The position numbers were made by a program, and so were the translations under genes. Source: CAZXCQ01 sp964639275 (GTDB lineage Bacteria > Desulfobacterota > DSM-4660 > Desulfatiglandales > Desulfatiglandaceae). Taken from it: a stretch of DNA of 61,576 bases. Positions within the stretch are counted from its first letter, which is position 1, and every line of letters starts with the position of its first letter. Below the pieces are notes generated by a model that was given only the letters and a program-made list of their open reading frames with translations, was not told the origin of the DNA and did no database searches. Location of the stretch: assembly GCA_964639275.1 (NCBI GenBank), contig CAZXCQ010000003.1, forward strand, positions 1-61,576. The letters run 5' to 3'. This document shows positions 35,658-44,505 of this stretch, piece by piece.

Positions 35658-37910
35658 TTAGTCTGGTGCCTGAAAAAAGACCCTGAAGGTGGTCCCCCCT
35701 GATTGATAACAGTCCTCCTGTTTTCTGCAATAATCGCATTCGCTAATCCTCCCCGGGCATATATCCTTATCAAGGGGGATATGGCGGCATCTCGAAGAGA
35801 TCATCTGTATCCTGAAGTGATATCGCTCAGAGAAGATCTTCATACGCAACAGATCCGCCCCCTTTCCACCAGCGTTAAAATCAAAGGGTCGCTTGGAGGA
35901 ATAATCCATGGTCTCCTGGGTTGTGAAAAAACCTTCAAAGATATGTCTTTGATTATGGTTGGTAATACCCACGCCATAGTCGCGCACGATCAGTTCTGCC
36001 CCTTTCCCCCTCTTTCTCACAGAGATCTCTATTTTGCCCTCATCCGGGGTGTTTTCAACGGCGTTTTTGATCAGCCCGGTTACCACCTTTCTTAAGACAT
36101 CGGGGGGGATCTTAATGACTGGCGTGCTCTCGATCCGTTTTTTCAGGTCGATCTGGCGGTGGGAAAAAAGTGGCTTGATCTCCTCCAGGACCACAGAGAC
36201 AAATTTATCCAGGGAAATTCCTTCGGGTGTGCTCTCCTTAGGGCCGAAGATCTCATCAACATGCCCCTTTATGGTTTCAACAATCCTTCCTTCTCCCACC
36301 TCTTCGGCAACAAGGCTCTGCAATTCGTCGGCACATTCATCCAGCATCCATGAAAGAACACGATGCGTGTCATAGTATCTGCCCTGCATGATATCTTCTG
36401 CCTGGTACTGCAATTCGAGGATACGTTCCAGGTTTCTCTGGGCCCTCTTGATGGTGGGGCGCCATGTCTCCTCCGGGAGGGACGAAAGCCTCTTTGAAAG
36501 GATGTTCAATGACGCGCTCAGGACGGATATGGGTGTCTTGAGCTCGTGGGAGAGATGATTTATCACCTTATCCTTTGCACGGTTGAGGCTGGTTACCTCC
36601 CTATAGGCCTTCTGAATCTCCCTTGAGAACCTTGCATTTTCAATGGACAGGGCCACGGTACTGCCGATCATGCTAAGAAATTCGGCATCTGTCCGGTCAA
36701 AGACACCGGTCTTTTTATTCATGGCGCACAGGACCCCAATGATCCTGTCCACGCTCCTCAGGGGCACATCCAGCAGGTTTCTGGAGAAAAATCCCGCCTG
36801 GACATCCACATCTGGGTAAAAATCGGGGTCTCTGGAGGTATCCATAACAATGACAGGCTTTCTGGTGCGGATGACCTTACCCGCAACGCCCTTACTGGCA
36901 GGAAACCGGATCTCCTTTATCTTCTTTTCAGCGACTGAGTCATCATGCGCCGCGGCCTCAAAGTACAGTTCGTCTTTTTCTTCATCCAGCAGTATCACCA
37001 GGGCCCCTTCTACCTGCAGGAGACGTTTGACCTCGCCGCTGATATAATCGAGGAGTTCATCCAGATCGGGGTACTCTGGCAGGGCCATGCTTATTCGGAG
37101 CAGGGCCTCATTGTTGCGCGCGATCCGCTTCTCTTGAGTGATATCCCTCAGGATCACCAGTTCGCCAGAGGGTTCATCCTCTATCTCCGAATAGACGGCA
37201 GCCCTCGCCATCACATCGAGGACCCGGCCGTCCTTGGTGAGCCTCTGGGTCTCGTGCCGTAATATGATCCTTTCTTTGAAGAGCCTTTGAATGGCCTCGG
37301 ATGTCTCCTCCTCCAAACCAGGGGGAACATAAGGAATGGTCTTTCCTTCCAGCTCCCCCAGTGTCCAACCAAAGATCTCTGTGAATGCAGGGTTTAGATA
37401 AGAGACACGTCCATCCAAGGTAAACACCACAATGGGATAGGGGACAAAATCAAGTAGGGTCCTGTATCGCCTCTCCGATATCTTTAGGGCCTCTTGGGCC
37501 CTGAATTTCTCTGTGATATCACGGGTTATGCCTCGAAACCCGATCTTCTCTCCCCTGTCATCGATAATCAGATTGGCCGAAAGCTCGATGATCCGGGTCT
37601 CCCCCTTCTTGTCGATGATTTTCCAGATGAGATCAGTAAAACCCTTGCCTGTCCGGTAGATCCGGTTGAAATTCTCAAAGGCCCTTTTTGCATGGGCCTC
37701 ATCCATGAATTTTGTAAAATTCTGGAACTCTATCTCTTCCCTGGGGTAGCCAAAGATCTTGCAGAGAGAATTGTTGAAATAGAGAAAGTTGCCACGAAGG
37801 TCTACCTCGTAAACGCCTTCTTCAATATTTTCCACAAATGCCTGATAACGCTCTCCCGCCACCTTGTCCCAGGCATTGAAACCGTTTTTACCCTCTGAAC
37901 TTGTTTTCAT
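35658..37910 (-). CDS. PAS-PAS-GAF sensor histidine kinase
   Basis: 750 residues from ATG 37910, supported by GAGG upstream; the frame is open to 37994. Domain order: PAS with PAC (about 25-145), PAS with PAC (150-270), GAF (290-430), HisKA with phospho-acceptor His455 in L-S-H-E-L-K-T-P, and HATPase with N box IKNAVENTPD and G1 D-Y-G-V-G-I. A cysteine-bearing insert (C-P-G-R-I-S-E-C-D-Y-C) lies before the final G-T-T-F-R-V-F-F. No membrane helix is seen, so it is probably a cytosolic sensor. No partner response regulator is adjacent. Confidence 0.9.
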   Translation of the reverse strand: MKTSSEGKNGFNAWDKVAGERYQAFVENIEEGVYEVDLRGNFLYFNNSLCKIFGYPREEIEFQNFTKFMDEAHAKRAFENFNRIYRTGKGFTDLIWKIIDKKGETRIIELSANLIIDDRGEKIGFRGITRDITEKFRAQEALKISERRYRTLLDFVPYPIVVFTLDGRVSYLNPAFTEIFGWTLGELEGKTIPYVPPGLEEETSEAIQRLFKERIILRHETQRLTKDGRVLDVMARAAVYSEIEDEPSGELVILRDITQEKRIARNNEALLRISMALPEYPDLDELLDYISGEVKRLLQVEGALVILLDEEKDELYFEAAAHDDSVAEKKIKEIRFPASKGVAGKVIRTRKPVIVMDTSRDPDFYPDVDVQAGFFSRNLLDVPLRSVDRIIGVLCAMNKKTGVFDRTDAEFLSMIGSTVALSIENARFSREIQKAYREVTSLNRAKDKVINHLSHELKTPISVLSASLNILSKRLSSLPEETWRPTIKRAQRNLERILELQYQAEDIMQGRYYDTHRVLSWMLDECADELQSLVAEEVGEGRIVETIKGHVDEIFGPKESTPEGISLDKFVSVVLEEIKPLFSHRQIDLKKRIESTPVIKIPPDVLRKVVTGLIKNAVENTPDEGKIEISVRKRGKGAELIVRDYGVGITNHNQRHIFEGFFTTQETMDYSSKRPFDFNAGGKGADLLRMKIFSERYHFRIQMISSRCRHIPLDKDICPGRISECDYCRKQEDCYQSGGTTFRVFFQAPD

Positions 37911-38337
37911 GCCGACCTCGTCCTCAAAGGCAAGGCTCGTTAACGTCTCAAGATTCCTGGAACCTGAGGTCCCTGGCACTCGATCAATGCACACCGGCGA
38001 CCCGGCCCGAGCCAGATTCTTTATATATTATGTGCGAGGCATTGTCATTACAATTCTGGAATGCGAAAAGTATAAAGAACCACGGTCGCCAAACCCCGGA
38101 TACCATCTTGCCAAGGCGGGCCGTTTGTTCTATACTATTAACCTATGCTGATTAGGGCGGCAAAAGCCCCGTACGATAAGGGGGACAGACATTGGGCACG
38201 ACAAATCAATTTTATTTTTTTTGAAAACTGGCACTTGGACAAGGGAATAGGGGATCAGAATCCCCATCCCCCCGGTTTCAAAGGGCTAAAGTCTTACGAC
38301 ACGACGCATAATGGGTTTTATTCTTGCGGGAAAATAG
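37911..38337. other. Divergent intergenic region before rex
   Basis: Holds MITE copy e (38203-38297) and an AT-rich part near 38020-38060 that may carry promoters for the kinase gene. No Rex operator of the TTGTGA-N8-TCACAA form was found. No coding frame is convincing. Confidence 0.4.
38203..38297 (+). mobile_element. 95-bp palindromic MITE, copy e
   Basis: More diverged than the other intact copies (starts AAATCAATTTT; longer T run), but the same palindrome (GGGGATCAGAATCCCC core) and the same right end, GGGCTAAAGTCTTAC. The 8-bp target duplication has one mismatch: GGCACGAC at 38195-38202 and GACACGAC at 38298-38305. It ends 40 nt before the rex start codon. Confidence 0.82.
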
Positions 38338-38979
38338 ATGACAAAATCGGCAAAGATCCCAAAGGCGACCATCACCCGGCTTTCACTATACTACAGGGAG
38401 TTGGAACTCTTGGAATTTGACGGCTATCGCATGGTCTCCTCGGAAAAACTGGCGTGGTTGTGCCAGGTCAATCCCGCCCAGGTGAGAAAGGACCTTGGCT
38501 ACTTTGGGGAATTTGGTGTCCGGGGTGTGGGGTATGACGTAATCGATCTTCAGGCCCATATAAAGAGGATCCTGGCCGTTAACCGCCATTGGAACCTTGG
38601 CATCGCCGGGATCGGTAATCTGGGCTCCGCCCTCCTGCAGCACCAGAATCTGTCGGCGAGGGGTTTCAGGTGTATTGCTGCCTTTGACAATGATCCCAAC
38701 AAGATCGGGAAAACAACGCCTGGAGGTCTCAAGATCAAGGATATCAAGGACCTGAGCCAAGCAGTTGAGGACCTGAACATCGAAATCGGTGTTATCACCA
38801 CCCCCCCTTCAGCGGCACAGGCCGTGGCAGACCTTTTTTTGAGGGCCCAGGTCAATGCCATCCTGAACTTCTCGCCGACCCGGATCAGCGTACCCGAGTG
38901 CTGTCTGGTTGAAAACATTGATTTTACTGTAAAGCTAGATATGATCAGCTATGAGCTACAAAATGAAATTGGGACATAA
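38338..38979 (+). CDS. rex: Redox-sensing transcriptional repressor Rex
   Basis: 213 residues. The N-terminal winged helix carries R-L-S-L-Y-Y-R-E-L and 'VNPAQVRKDLGYFGEFGVRGVGYDV', the DNA-recognition region. The C-terminal Rossmann domain has 'G-I-A-G-I-G-N-L-G-S-A-L' for NAD(H) and a domain-swapped helix at the end. Rex releases DNA when NADH rises and controls fermentation, sulfate-reduction or energy genes. A MITE lies in its leader. Confidence 0.93.
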   Translation: MTKSAKIPKATITRLSLYYRELELLEFDGYRMVSSEKLAWLCQVNPAQVRKDLGYFGEFGVRGVGYDVIDLQAHIKRILAVNRHWNLGIAGIGNLGSALLQHQNLSARGFRCIAAFDNDPNKIGKTTPGGLKIKDIKDLSQAVEDLNIEIGVITTPPSAAQAVADLFLRAQVNAILNFSPTRISVPECCLVENIDFTVKLDMISYELQNEIGT

Positions 38980-39024
38980 AAAAGTGTAAACAGCCTCTAT
39001 AGCCATCTTTTTGGAGGAAGGACT

Positions 39025-39723
39025 ATGAAAAGGACTTTGAAAACGGCATTCTTGCTATTGTTTGTCTTTGCATTTTTGGGTAACGGGGTGTTGGCACGAG
39101 AGGACAAAGGCCCAAAAATTGTCATAAAGGAGCCAATTTACGACTCCGGAGATGTCCAAGAAGGAGAAGACATCGAGCACTCCTTCCAAATCTTTAACGA
39201 AGGGGATGAAATATTAGAGATCTCAAAAGTCAGACCCGGGTGAGGCTGCACCGTGGCCCATTTTGACAAGGCCATTCCCCCGGGCGGGGAAGGAAAAATC
39301 ACCCTAAAGGTCAGGACCAAAGGATACCAGGGAAAGGTAACCAAGAGCGCCAAGGTCTTTCATAACGACCCCAAGAGTGGAGTGGTTGTCCTAAAGATAA
39401 CCGCGCGTGTCAAGGTCCCTATCTACCTTTCATCCCGCTACGTCCAGTTGTTTGGGAGGGAAAATGAGAGCGTCACCCGGGAGGTGGAAGTCAAGGCCGA
39501 ACTGGATAAGCCATTGAAGTTGACCCCGATCCAGTTTAACCTAGCCGATAAATTGTCTTACGCCATTGAAGAAATTGAAAAGGACAAGAAATTTAGGATT
39601 AGGTTCAAGAGTATCCCCGGGCCACCCCAGACCTATGCAGGGTTCTTGAAACTCAAGACCAATTACCCCGAAAAACCGGAAATTGTAGTGCGGATAAGGG
39701 GCAGAATTGTCAAGAAGGGCTAA
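39025..39723 (+). CDS. DUF1573 protein, candidate selenoprotein (in-frame UGA)
   Basis: 232 residues if TGA at 39241-39243 is read as selenocysteine 73. GGAGGAAGG precedes the ATG, and a signal peptide (MKRTLKTAFLLLFVFAFLG) is present. The protein reads on in the same frame on both sides: 'K-V-R-P-G-[UGA]-G-C-T-V-A'. DUF1573 proteins normally have C-G-C-T here, so UGA replaces the first Cys and gives a U-G-C motif. From 39253, GTGGCC pairs with GGCCAT (39270-39275) around an 11-nt loop with a G, 9 nt after the UGA, the right place for a bacterial SECIS. The downstream half keeps family features and no further stop. A nonsense mutation is the alternative. Confidence 0.82.
39244..39275 (+). promoter_or_regulatory. 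Candidate SECIS hairpin after the UGA codon
   Basis: A six-pair stem (39253-39258 with 39270-39275, one G-U pair) closes an 11-nt loop, CATTTTGACAA, which contains an exposed G. It begins 9 nt after the UGA, similar to the spacing in E. coli fdhF. SelB recognises a loop of this kind. Folding was done by eye. Confidence 0.6.
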
Positions 39724-40076
39724 AATTTCTCTGTATCCTTAAAGAAATCGCTTATAAACCGGACCCTTGTCCCCTCCATTTCAAGGATTGAAACGCCCTC
39801 GTTTTCGTATGGTTCTTGTCGTCTGTTGGCGCCACAGTTTGTCCAGTGGACTGCGGCGAGTGTGCCCTGGACTATGGCCCTCTGGATCTTGAAGACCAGT
39901 TCGGGGTACTGGCGAAAAAGGATGCCAAAAAAACGTAATATACGTTGCTTGCCGATTAGGGGGCGGGTCTTTGGGAAATAGAATTCTGCACCATCTGTGA
40001 GAAGATCCCCAAGCCGTTTCAGATCGCGGTTATTGACAAGCTCGAAAAAATCAAACACCGTCTTCTGCTGAGACAT
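39720..40076 (-). CDS. SnoaL/NTF2-like protein
   Basis: 118 residues with a GGGAGG site before the ATG. The cone-shaped NTF2 fold pattern is seen: 'VFDFFELVNNRDLKRLGDLL' helix, 'A-E-F-Y-F-P' strand, 'I-L-R-F-F' helix and strands ending 'RVRFISDFF'. Such proteins are isomerases, cyclases or ligand binders; no catalytic residue can be named. It overlaps the DUF1573 gene end by 4 nt, tail to tail. Confidence 0.75.
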   Translation of the reverse strand: MSQQKTVFDFFELVNNRDLKRLGDLLTDGAEFYFPKTRPLIGKQRILRFFGILFRQYPELVFKIQRAIVQGTLAAVHWTNCGANRRQEPYENEGVSILEMEGTRVRFISDFFKDTEKF

Positions 40077-40250
40077 GGATACACCTCCCCTCTTCCTCTT
40101 TTATTACGCTGGTGGCGTTGGTCTCAAAGGGGTCACGGGTGAGGTATCTTGCCACCGAAGCAGCAGAAAGTCAAAAAGCGGTGATCTTCTAATGCGGTTT
40201 TTTGTGCCCTATCAAGATAGAAGTCATGTTGTGGGAGCCTTGCTAAGACC

Positions 40251-40730
40251 ATGGCGCAAAAGAAAAAAGAAGGGATCGTAGAGATCTTTACAGATGGTGC
40301 CTGCACCGGAAACCCGGGCCCCGGCGGTTATGGGGCGATCTTGAGATATGGCCAAAACGTAAAGGAGGTTTCGGGCTGCAAAGAGTGGACCACCAACAAC
40401 CGGATGGAATTATTGGCGGTCGTAGAGGCGCTGCGAAGGCTCAAGAGGCCCTGCAAGGTAAAGGTAGTCACCGATTCCAATTATGTGGTAAAGGGGATGA
40501 CCCAATGGGTCTTTGGATGGAAAAGGCGAAATTGGGTCAATTCTCAAAAAAGACCGGTCTTGAACAGGGACCTGTGGGAGGCCCTGTTAAAGTGGAGCCA
40601 GCCACATCAGATAGAGTGGGTGTGGATCAGGGGGCACAATGGCCATCCTGAAAATGAACGTTGCGACAAGATCGCAAGGGATGCCATAAAGGAGTGCCAA
40701 CAAGCCCCACTTTTCCGGAGGCAAAAATGA
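40251..40730 (+). CDS. rnhA: Ribonuclease HI
   Basis: 159 residues. Catalytic DEDD set: Asp in 'IFTDGACTGNPGPGG' (Asp15), Glu in 'NRMELLAVVEAL', Asp in 'VVTDSNYVVKG' and Asp in 'NERCDKIARDA'; 'W-I-R-G-H-N-G-H' gives the flexible His loop. It cuts RNA in RNA-DNA hybrids. Its stop overlaps the next start by 4 nt (ATGA), so the pair is translationally coupled. Confidence 0.95.
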   Translation: MAQKKKEGIVEIFTDGACTGNPGPGGYGAILRYGQNVKEVSGCKEWTTNNRMELLAVVEALRRLKRPCKVKVVTDSNYVVKGMTQWVFGWKRRNWVNSQKRPVLNRDLWEALLKWSQPHQIEWVWIRGHNGHPENERCDKIARDAIKECQQAPLFRRQK

Positions 40731-41248
40731 AATGCCCAAAGTGCGGGTATATCAGTTTTGATCATAACGCGATCTGTCCAAAATGCAAAAAGGATATATC
40801 CTCAGAGAGGGATCGGATGAACCTCTCCGCCTACAAGGCCGACCCCCCCTTTCTGCTGGGGGCCCTGCTCGGTGAGATCGAGGAATCCGAGACTGAAGCC
40901 GACGCGCCATTCAAGCCCACCCCTGAGCAAGAGAGCTTTTCTTCACAAACCTCCGAGAGAGATGTGAGGGAAGATGGTTCGGAAGAATTCACCATTGACC
41001 TGGAAGACCTCGCATTTGAAGATTACAGGACAGATGAGGGGCAATCCGAACCGTTTGAAGCGGACTTTATCCACCTCGACGAATTGACAAGAGTTGAATT
41101 GGAGCCCCCCCTTGAATTGGAGGGGCCGGACTCGATTCGCCAACAGGAAACCGACGGTTTGGGGTTATCTCCGGCCGGTGATCAAAAAGGGCCTCAAACC
41201 CTGGATCTGGACCTTGGATTGGAAGAAACGGAGGAGAAATCTTCTTGA
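40727..41248 (+). CDS. Zinc-ribbon protein with long acidic tail, unknown
   Basis: 173 residues from ATG 40727, overlapping the rnhA stop. The start M-K-C-P-K-C-G-Y followed by 'C-P-K-C-K-K' is one zinc ribbon. The rest is acidic and probably disordered, with repeated 'L-E-L/D-L' and Glu-rich stretches. This layout resembles zinc-ribbon proteins whose tails bind partners. Function unknown. It is followed by the tRNA-Phe promoter. Confidence 0.7.
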   Translation: MKCPKCGYISFDHNAICPKCKKDISSERDRMNLSAYKADPPFLLGALLGEIEESETEADAPFKPTPEQESFSSQTSERDVREDGSEEFTIDLEDLAFEDYRTDEGQSEPFEADFIHLDELTRVELEPPLELEGPDSIRQQETDGLGLSPAGDQKGPQTLDLDLGLEETEEKSS

Positions 41249-41261
41249 CATCAAATTGGTC

Positions 41262-41290
41262 TTGACCTGCAATGAGACAATCACTATAAT
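41262..41290 (+). promoter_or_regulatory. Sigma-70 promoter of tRNA-Phe
   Basis: TTGACC at 41262-41267, a 17-nt spacer, then perfect TATAAT at 41285-41290. The mature tRNA begins 12 nt after the -10 box. Confidence 0.85.
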
Positions 41291-41301
41291 AGTAAAACTA
41301 T

Positions 41302-41377
41302 GCCGAGATAGCTCAGTCGGTAGAGCAGGGGACTGAAAATCCCCGTGTCCGCAGTTCGATTCTGCGTCTCGGCACCA
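41302..41377 (+). tRNA. tRNA-Phe (anticodon GAA)
   Basis: 76 nt including an encoded CCA (41375-41377). The acceptor stem GCCGAGA pairs with TCTCGGC. The D arm contains AGCTCAGTCGGTAGAGC. The anticodon stem-loop GGGGA-CTGAAAA-TCCCC gives GAA at 41335-41337. The T arm is GCAGTTCGATTCTGC. All arms fold fully. Confidence 0.97.
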
Positions 41378-41394
41378 GGAAAACTCAATTTTTG

Positions 41395-41428
41395 AAGGGG
41401 GTTCGGTCCTTAGGTCGGCCCCTTTTAT
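41395..41428 (+). terminator. Rho-independent terminator after tRNA-Phe
   Basis: AAGGGG (41395-41400) pairs with CCCCTT (41419-41424), with further pairing inside (GGTCC and similar), followed by a short T-rich run. It starts 18 nt after the tRNA. Confidence 0.6.
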
Positions 41429-41504
41429 CTTTGCCGGCACCGCTTACTCCATGCCGATCTCGGCGATCGCTTTCTGGATGTCCCTCCAATACATGTTGTC
41501 ACAT

Positions 41505-41726
41505 CTATTGTATAACCAGGTACTCAGCCGTAACGGTTCCCTGACTGTTGCTGATCGTCAAGGACCCTATTGTTGATCTTGATGATTGGGTTGTGAACGA
41601 AGAATCCCATCCCCCTTGAAGGGTCAGGTTTTTGGATGAACCCAGGGTGATGTCCTCATCATAGACACCCTGGGCAATGTTTATGGTGGACCCGGAGCCT
41701 GCCGCATCAATGGCTGTCTGTATCAC
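41505..41726 (-). pseudogene. Remnant of a beta-helix repeat protein
   Basis: 73 codons from a GTG that directly follows an in-frame TAA. It reads 'I-Q-T-A-I-D-A-A-G-S-G-S-T-I-N-I-A-Q-G-V-Y' then 'L-T-L-Q-G-G-W-D-S-S-F', the pattern of right-handed beta-helix (pectate-lyase-like) surface proteins. Such proteins are normally hundreds of residues long with a signal peptide. No ribosome-binding site or rest of the gene is near, so this looks like a leftover piece. Confidence 0.6.
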
Positions 41727-41943
41727 TTAAGGTCTTTGAAAAATTACAGAAAGGCGATGGGTTTCAAAACCTCTAAATCTGCACCTTAACCCGGGCAAAG
41801 AAAGGCATTCCCTTCCGGTCTTGCCCAAAATACAGAAAAGACCCCAGATCTCTTGACTGAACAACAGAAAAAAGAGAAAAAGAGATAAGGCCCACCAACC
41901 CTTTTGGTACCCGGAGCCATATCAAGCGCGAGGAGGGGGATCT

Positions 41944-43137
41944 ATGCCCGCTGAGAGATTGCCAAAAAGCCAGGTCTCCGTTGTCAGAGGAGAGCAGATC
42001 GAATCGTCCATAAAAGAGGCCCTGGACCTGATCGGCGGAGTTGGGCGTGCGATAAGGCCGGGAGATACCGTCCTGATCAAACCCAATTTTGGTGTGAGTG
42101 TACCTGTTGAAACCGGTGTGGTCACAGATCCCGGGGTAATTGATATCCTTATCTCCCTTTGTATGGACGCAAGCCCCGCGAGGCTTCTGGTCGGAGAGAG
42201 CACGGTTGTAGGTCTTGACACGGCCCAGATATTTAGAGAACTGGGCCTTGAGGGGCGTTTCGAACGTCTTGGCGCAACCATGATCAACCTGGATCAAGAC
42301 GAGATCGTTGAGGTGCCGGTGCCCGATGGGGCGGTTCTCAAGAGGCTAAAAATGTACAAAACGGCCTATGAAAGCGATGTGATTATCAGCGTTCCGAGCA
42401 TGAAGACCCATATTTTGACCGGGGTCACTCTGGGTCTTAAAAACATGAAGGGCACGCTTCCCGATATGATGAAAAAACTTATGCACAGGATTGGCGTAAA
42501 AGAAAATGTCCTCGAATTTGAACTGGAGCACGCAATCGCCGACCTCAACTCGGTTAAGCCACCCGCGATGACCATTATCGACGGATTTATCGCAAATGAG
42601 GGTTACAAACCCGGAACCCCCGGGATCGGTGGCACCCCCCTGCAATTTAACACCGTTGTGGCCGGTCTTGACCCTGTTGCGGTGGACGCGGTGGCCGCCT
42701 ATCTCATGGGGTTTAATCCAGGGGAGGTGAGGCATATCTCGTATGCCGGGGCCCGAAAGATTGGGGTTGCCGACCTGGATCAGATAGAGGTTCTCGGGGC
42801 GCGACTCGACGATTTGAGGAGACGGTTCAAGCGGCCGTCCATGGAAGGCATCCTTTTTGATTTTAAGGATGTCTCCATCGTGGCAGGAAAGGGATGCAGC
42901 GGGTGTCGGGAATCGACCCTTATCGGCCTCACAGGAATGACAGAGCCTGAATTGGAAAAGGTGGGCAAGGCCGTGGTGGTTGTGGGCGCAAATGTGAAAC
43001 TTTCAGAAAAAGACAAGGAAAAACGGCCGATCCTGGTCGGCAACTGTACCTCGAAGAGCGAACTGGAGGGAGAGCGGATAGAGGGGTGTCCACCGCCGGG
43101 CATCCATGTAAAGAGATGTCTTTTGGGCGAGAACTAG
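41944..43137 (+). CDS. DUF362 domain protein
   Basis: 397 residues with a strong GGAGGGGG site. DUF362 features: 'VLIKPNFGVSVPVETGVVTDP', 'V-I-I-S-V-P-S-M-K-T-H', 'T-L-G-L-K-N-M-K-G' and 'A-V-D-A-V-A-A-Y-L-M-G'. The tail has 'G-K-G-C-S-G-C-R' and further Cys (about 320-392) that could hold a metal or cluster. DUF362 proteins often occur with ferredoxin domains; function is not settled. It lies 30 nt upstream of the M29/NicX-like gene and is probably cotranscribed. Confidence 0.85.
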   Translation: MPAERLPKSQVSVVRGEQIESSIKEALDLIGGVGRAIRPGDTVLIKPNFGVSVPVETGVVTDPGVIDILISLCMDASPARLLVGESTVVGLDTAQIFRELGLEGRFERLGATMINLDQDEIVEVPVPDGAVLKRLKMYKTAYESDVIISVPSMKTHILTGVTLGLKNMKGTLPDMMKKLMHRIGVKENVLEFELEHAIADLNSVKPPAMTIIDGFIANEGYKPGTPGIGGTPLQFNTVVAGLDPVAVDAVAAYLMGFNPGEVRHISYAGARKIGVADLDQIEVLGARLDDLRRRFKRPSMEGILFDFKDVSIVAGKGCSGCRESTLIGLTGMTEPELEKVGKAVVVVGANVKLSEKDKEKRPILVGNCTSKSELEGERIEGCPPPGIHVKRCLLGEN

Positions 43138-43167
43138 ATTGATAGGAAAAGAGAAAAGGAGGCGCGA

Positions 43168-44184
43168 ATGAGCACAAGAGAATGGCCCATATCGTACTGG
43201 CATTATATGCCGGGTCCATCAAGCCCCATTCAAATGATGCGAGGGGCACTAAAGTGTATGGATTGTGGCGGCGTCAAGGAAGGGGAAACCGTTCTGATTT
43301 CGACAGATACCAATAAGCTGCGTATAGCTGAGGCCCTGGCAGGGGCAGCCTACGGTGTGGGCGCGACCCCTATCATCATCATGATTCCCCCGGTCAAGAC
43401 CCATGGGGCGCAGTTGCCCGAGCCGGTCGTTGCGGCGTTTCGCGAGGCCGATGTCTTTCTGCAGCCCAGCACATGGTCGCAGACCCATACAAAGGCCCGG
43501 GTGGAGGCCATAAAGGCCGGTAAACGGGGTTCAACCATGTGCGAAGTTACAGAGGATACCCTCTGCGTGGGTGCTATCGAGGCCGATTACGAGGCGTGCG
43601 ATCGGCTGGGCAGAAGACTGGGGGCGGTCCTGGCCGAGAGCAGGGAGGTGCAGATTACCTCACCCCTCGGCACCGATATCAGGGGGGAGGTAAGAGGCCG
43701 GCCGGTTCAGTATGAGACCGGGCTTTTCAGAAAACCGGGGGAATTTGCAGCCTTTCCGGATAGCGAGATCAACATATCCCCGGTGGAAGGGACGGCAGAG
43801 GGCAAGGCGGTCATTGACGTGAGCATTATGAGTGTGGGCATCACCATGTATGACCCGGTAACCCTGATCGTCAAGGAGGGCAGGGTGGTTGATATCCAGG
43901 GTGGCATGTCCGCCCGCCGATTCAGGGAGACGCTGGAGTTGCTGGAAGACGAAAAGGCATTTAACTACGCTGAATTCGGTATTGGCCTCAATCCCTGTGC
44001 CCGTCTGGCCGCAACAAACCTAGAAGACCTGGGCAGACTGGGCAATTGTCACTGTGGGATTGGCAGTAATTTTGCCATAGGCGGAAACGTGCTGGCGCCC
44101 AATCATCATGATGCCATTTTCAGGGATGCCAGTGTCTATTTTGACGGGAAGCTGGTGTTGGACAAAGGGGTCTGCAAGATATAG
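43168..44184 (+). CDS. M29 aminopeptidase / NicX-like metalloenzyme
   Basis: 338 residues with AAAGGAGG upstream. It resembles the family that holds thermophilic aminopeptidases (M29) and 2,5-dihydroxypyridine 5,6-dioxygenase. The C-terminal part reads 'C-H-C-G-I-G-S-N-F-A-I-G-G-N' and 'P-N-H-H-D-A-I-F', with 'NYAEFGIGLNPCAR' before it; Glu and His here would bind metal. Peptidase and ring-opening dioxygenase roles cannot be separated from sequence. Pairs with the DUF362 gene. Confidence 0.75.
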   Translation: MSTREWPISYWHYMPGPSSPIQMMRGALKCMDCGGVKEGETVLISTDTNKLRIAEALAGAAYGVGATPIIIMIPPVKTHGAQLPEPVVAAFREADVFLQPSTWSQTHTKARVEAIKAGKRGSTMCEVTEDTLCVGAIEADYEACDRLGRRLGAVLAESREVQITSPLGTDIRGEVRGRPVQYETGLFRKPGEFAAFPDSEINISPVEGTAEGKAVIDVSIMSVGITMYDPVTLIVKEGRVVDIQGGMSARRFRETLELLEDEKAFNYAEFGIGLNPCARLAATNLEDLGRLGNCHCGIGSNFAIGGNVLAPNHHDAIFRDASVYFDGKLVLDKGVCKI

Positions 44185-44197
44185 ACCTGTAGACACA

Positions 44198-44365
44198 TCA
44201 GGCGCTCGGACAAAATACGCACCTATTCTTGATTACCAACTGCTCAATGTCAAAGGGCGTCATCTCAATTTCCGTGACGTCAACAGCTTCAACGTTTACG
44301 CCGTTAAATTTCCAAAGGGAACCCCATTTGGTGACTGAAGGATATCTTCCTGCGCCCAATACCAC
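44198..44365 (-). CDS. Possible small protein with C-terminal Cys pair
   Basis: 55 residues from GTG 44365 (AGGAGAGG about 12 nt upstream), ending at TGA 44198-44200. It reads V-V-L-G-A-G-R-Y-P-S-V-T-K-W-G-S-L-W and then an acidic beta-like stretch ending N-R-C-V-F-C-P-S-A. The composition looks like real protein, and the frame begins soon after a TAA, so it could also be the tail of a decayed gene. Family not recognised. Confidence 0.35.
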   Translation of the reverse strand: MVLGAGRYPSVTKWGSLWKFNGVNVEAVDVTEIEMTPFDIEQLVIKNRCVFCPSA

Positions 44366-44435
44366 GGAGATAATAGCCTCTCCTGATTGGCCGGCTATTC
44401 TTTTGTTTTAGATTCTCTCCAACCAGTTAAATTTC

Positions 44436-44464
44436 TTGACAAAATAAGTCTTTTGCAGTAATCT
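44436..44464 (+). promoter_or_regulatory. Sigma-70 promoter of the IHF-like gene
   Basis: Perfect TTGACA at 44436-44441, a 17-nt spacer, TAATCT at 44459-44464. The start codon is about 40 nt downstream. Confidence 0.7.
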
Positions 44465-44505
44465 CACATCCAAACTATAACCTTTCGAAAAGGAGTATAC
44501 CGCCC

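Noticed and set aside
39025..39243. Stand-alone 72-residue protein ending at TGA 39243
   Set aside because: The DUF1573 domain continues in phase past the TGA, the codon falls on a conserved Cys column and a hairpin follows, so a single gene with selenocysteine is the better reading.
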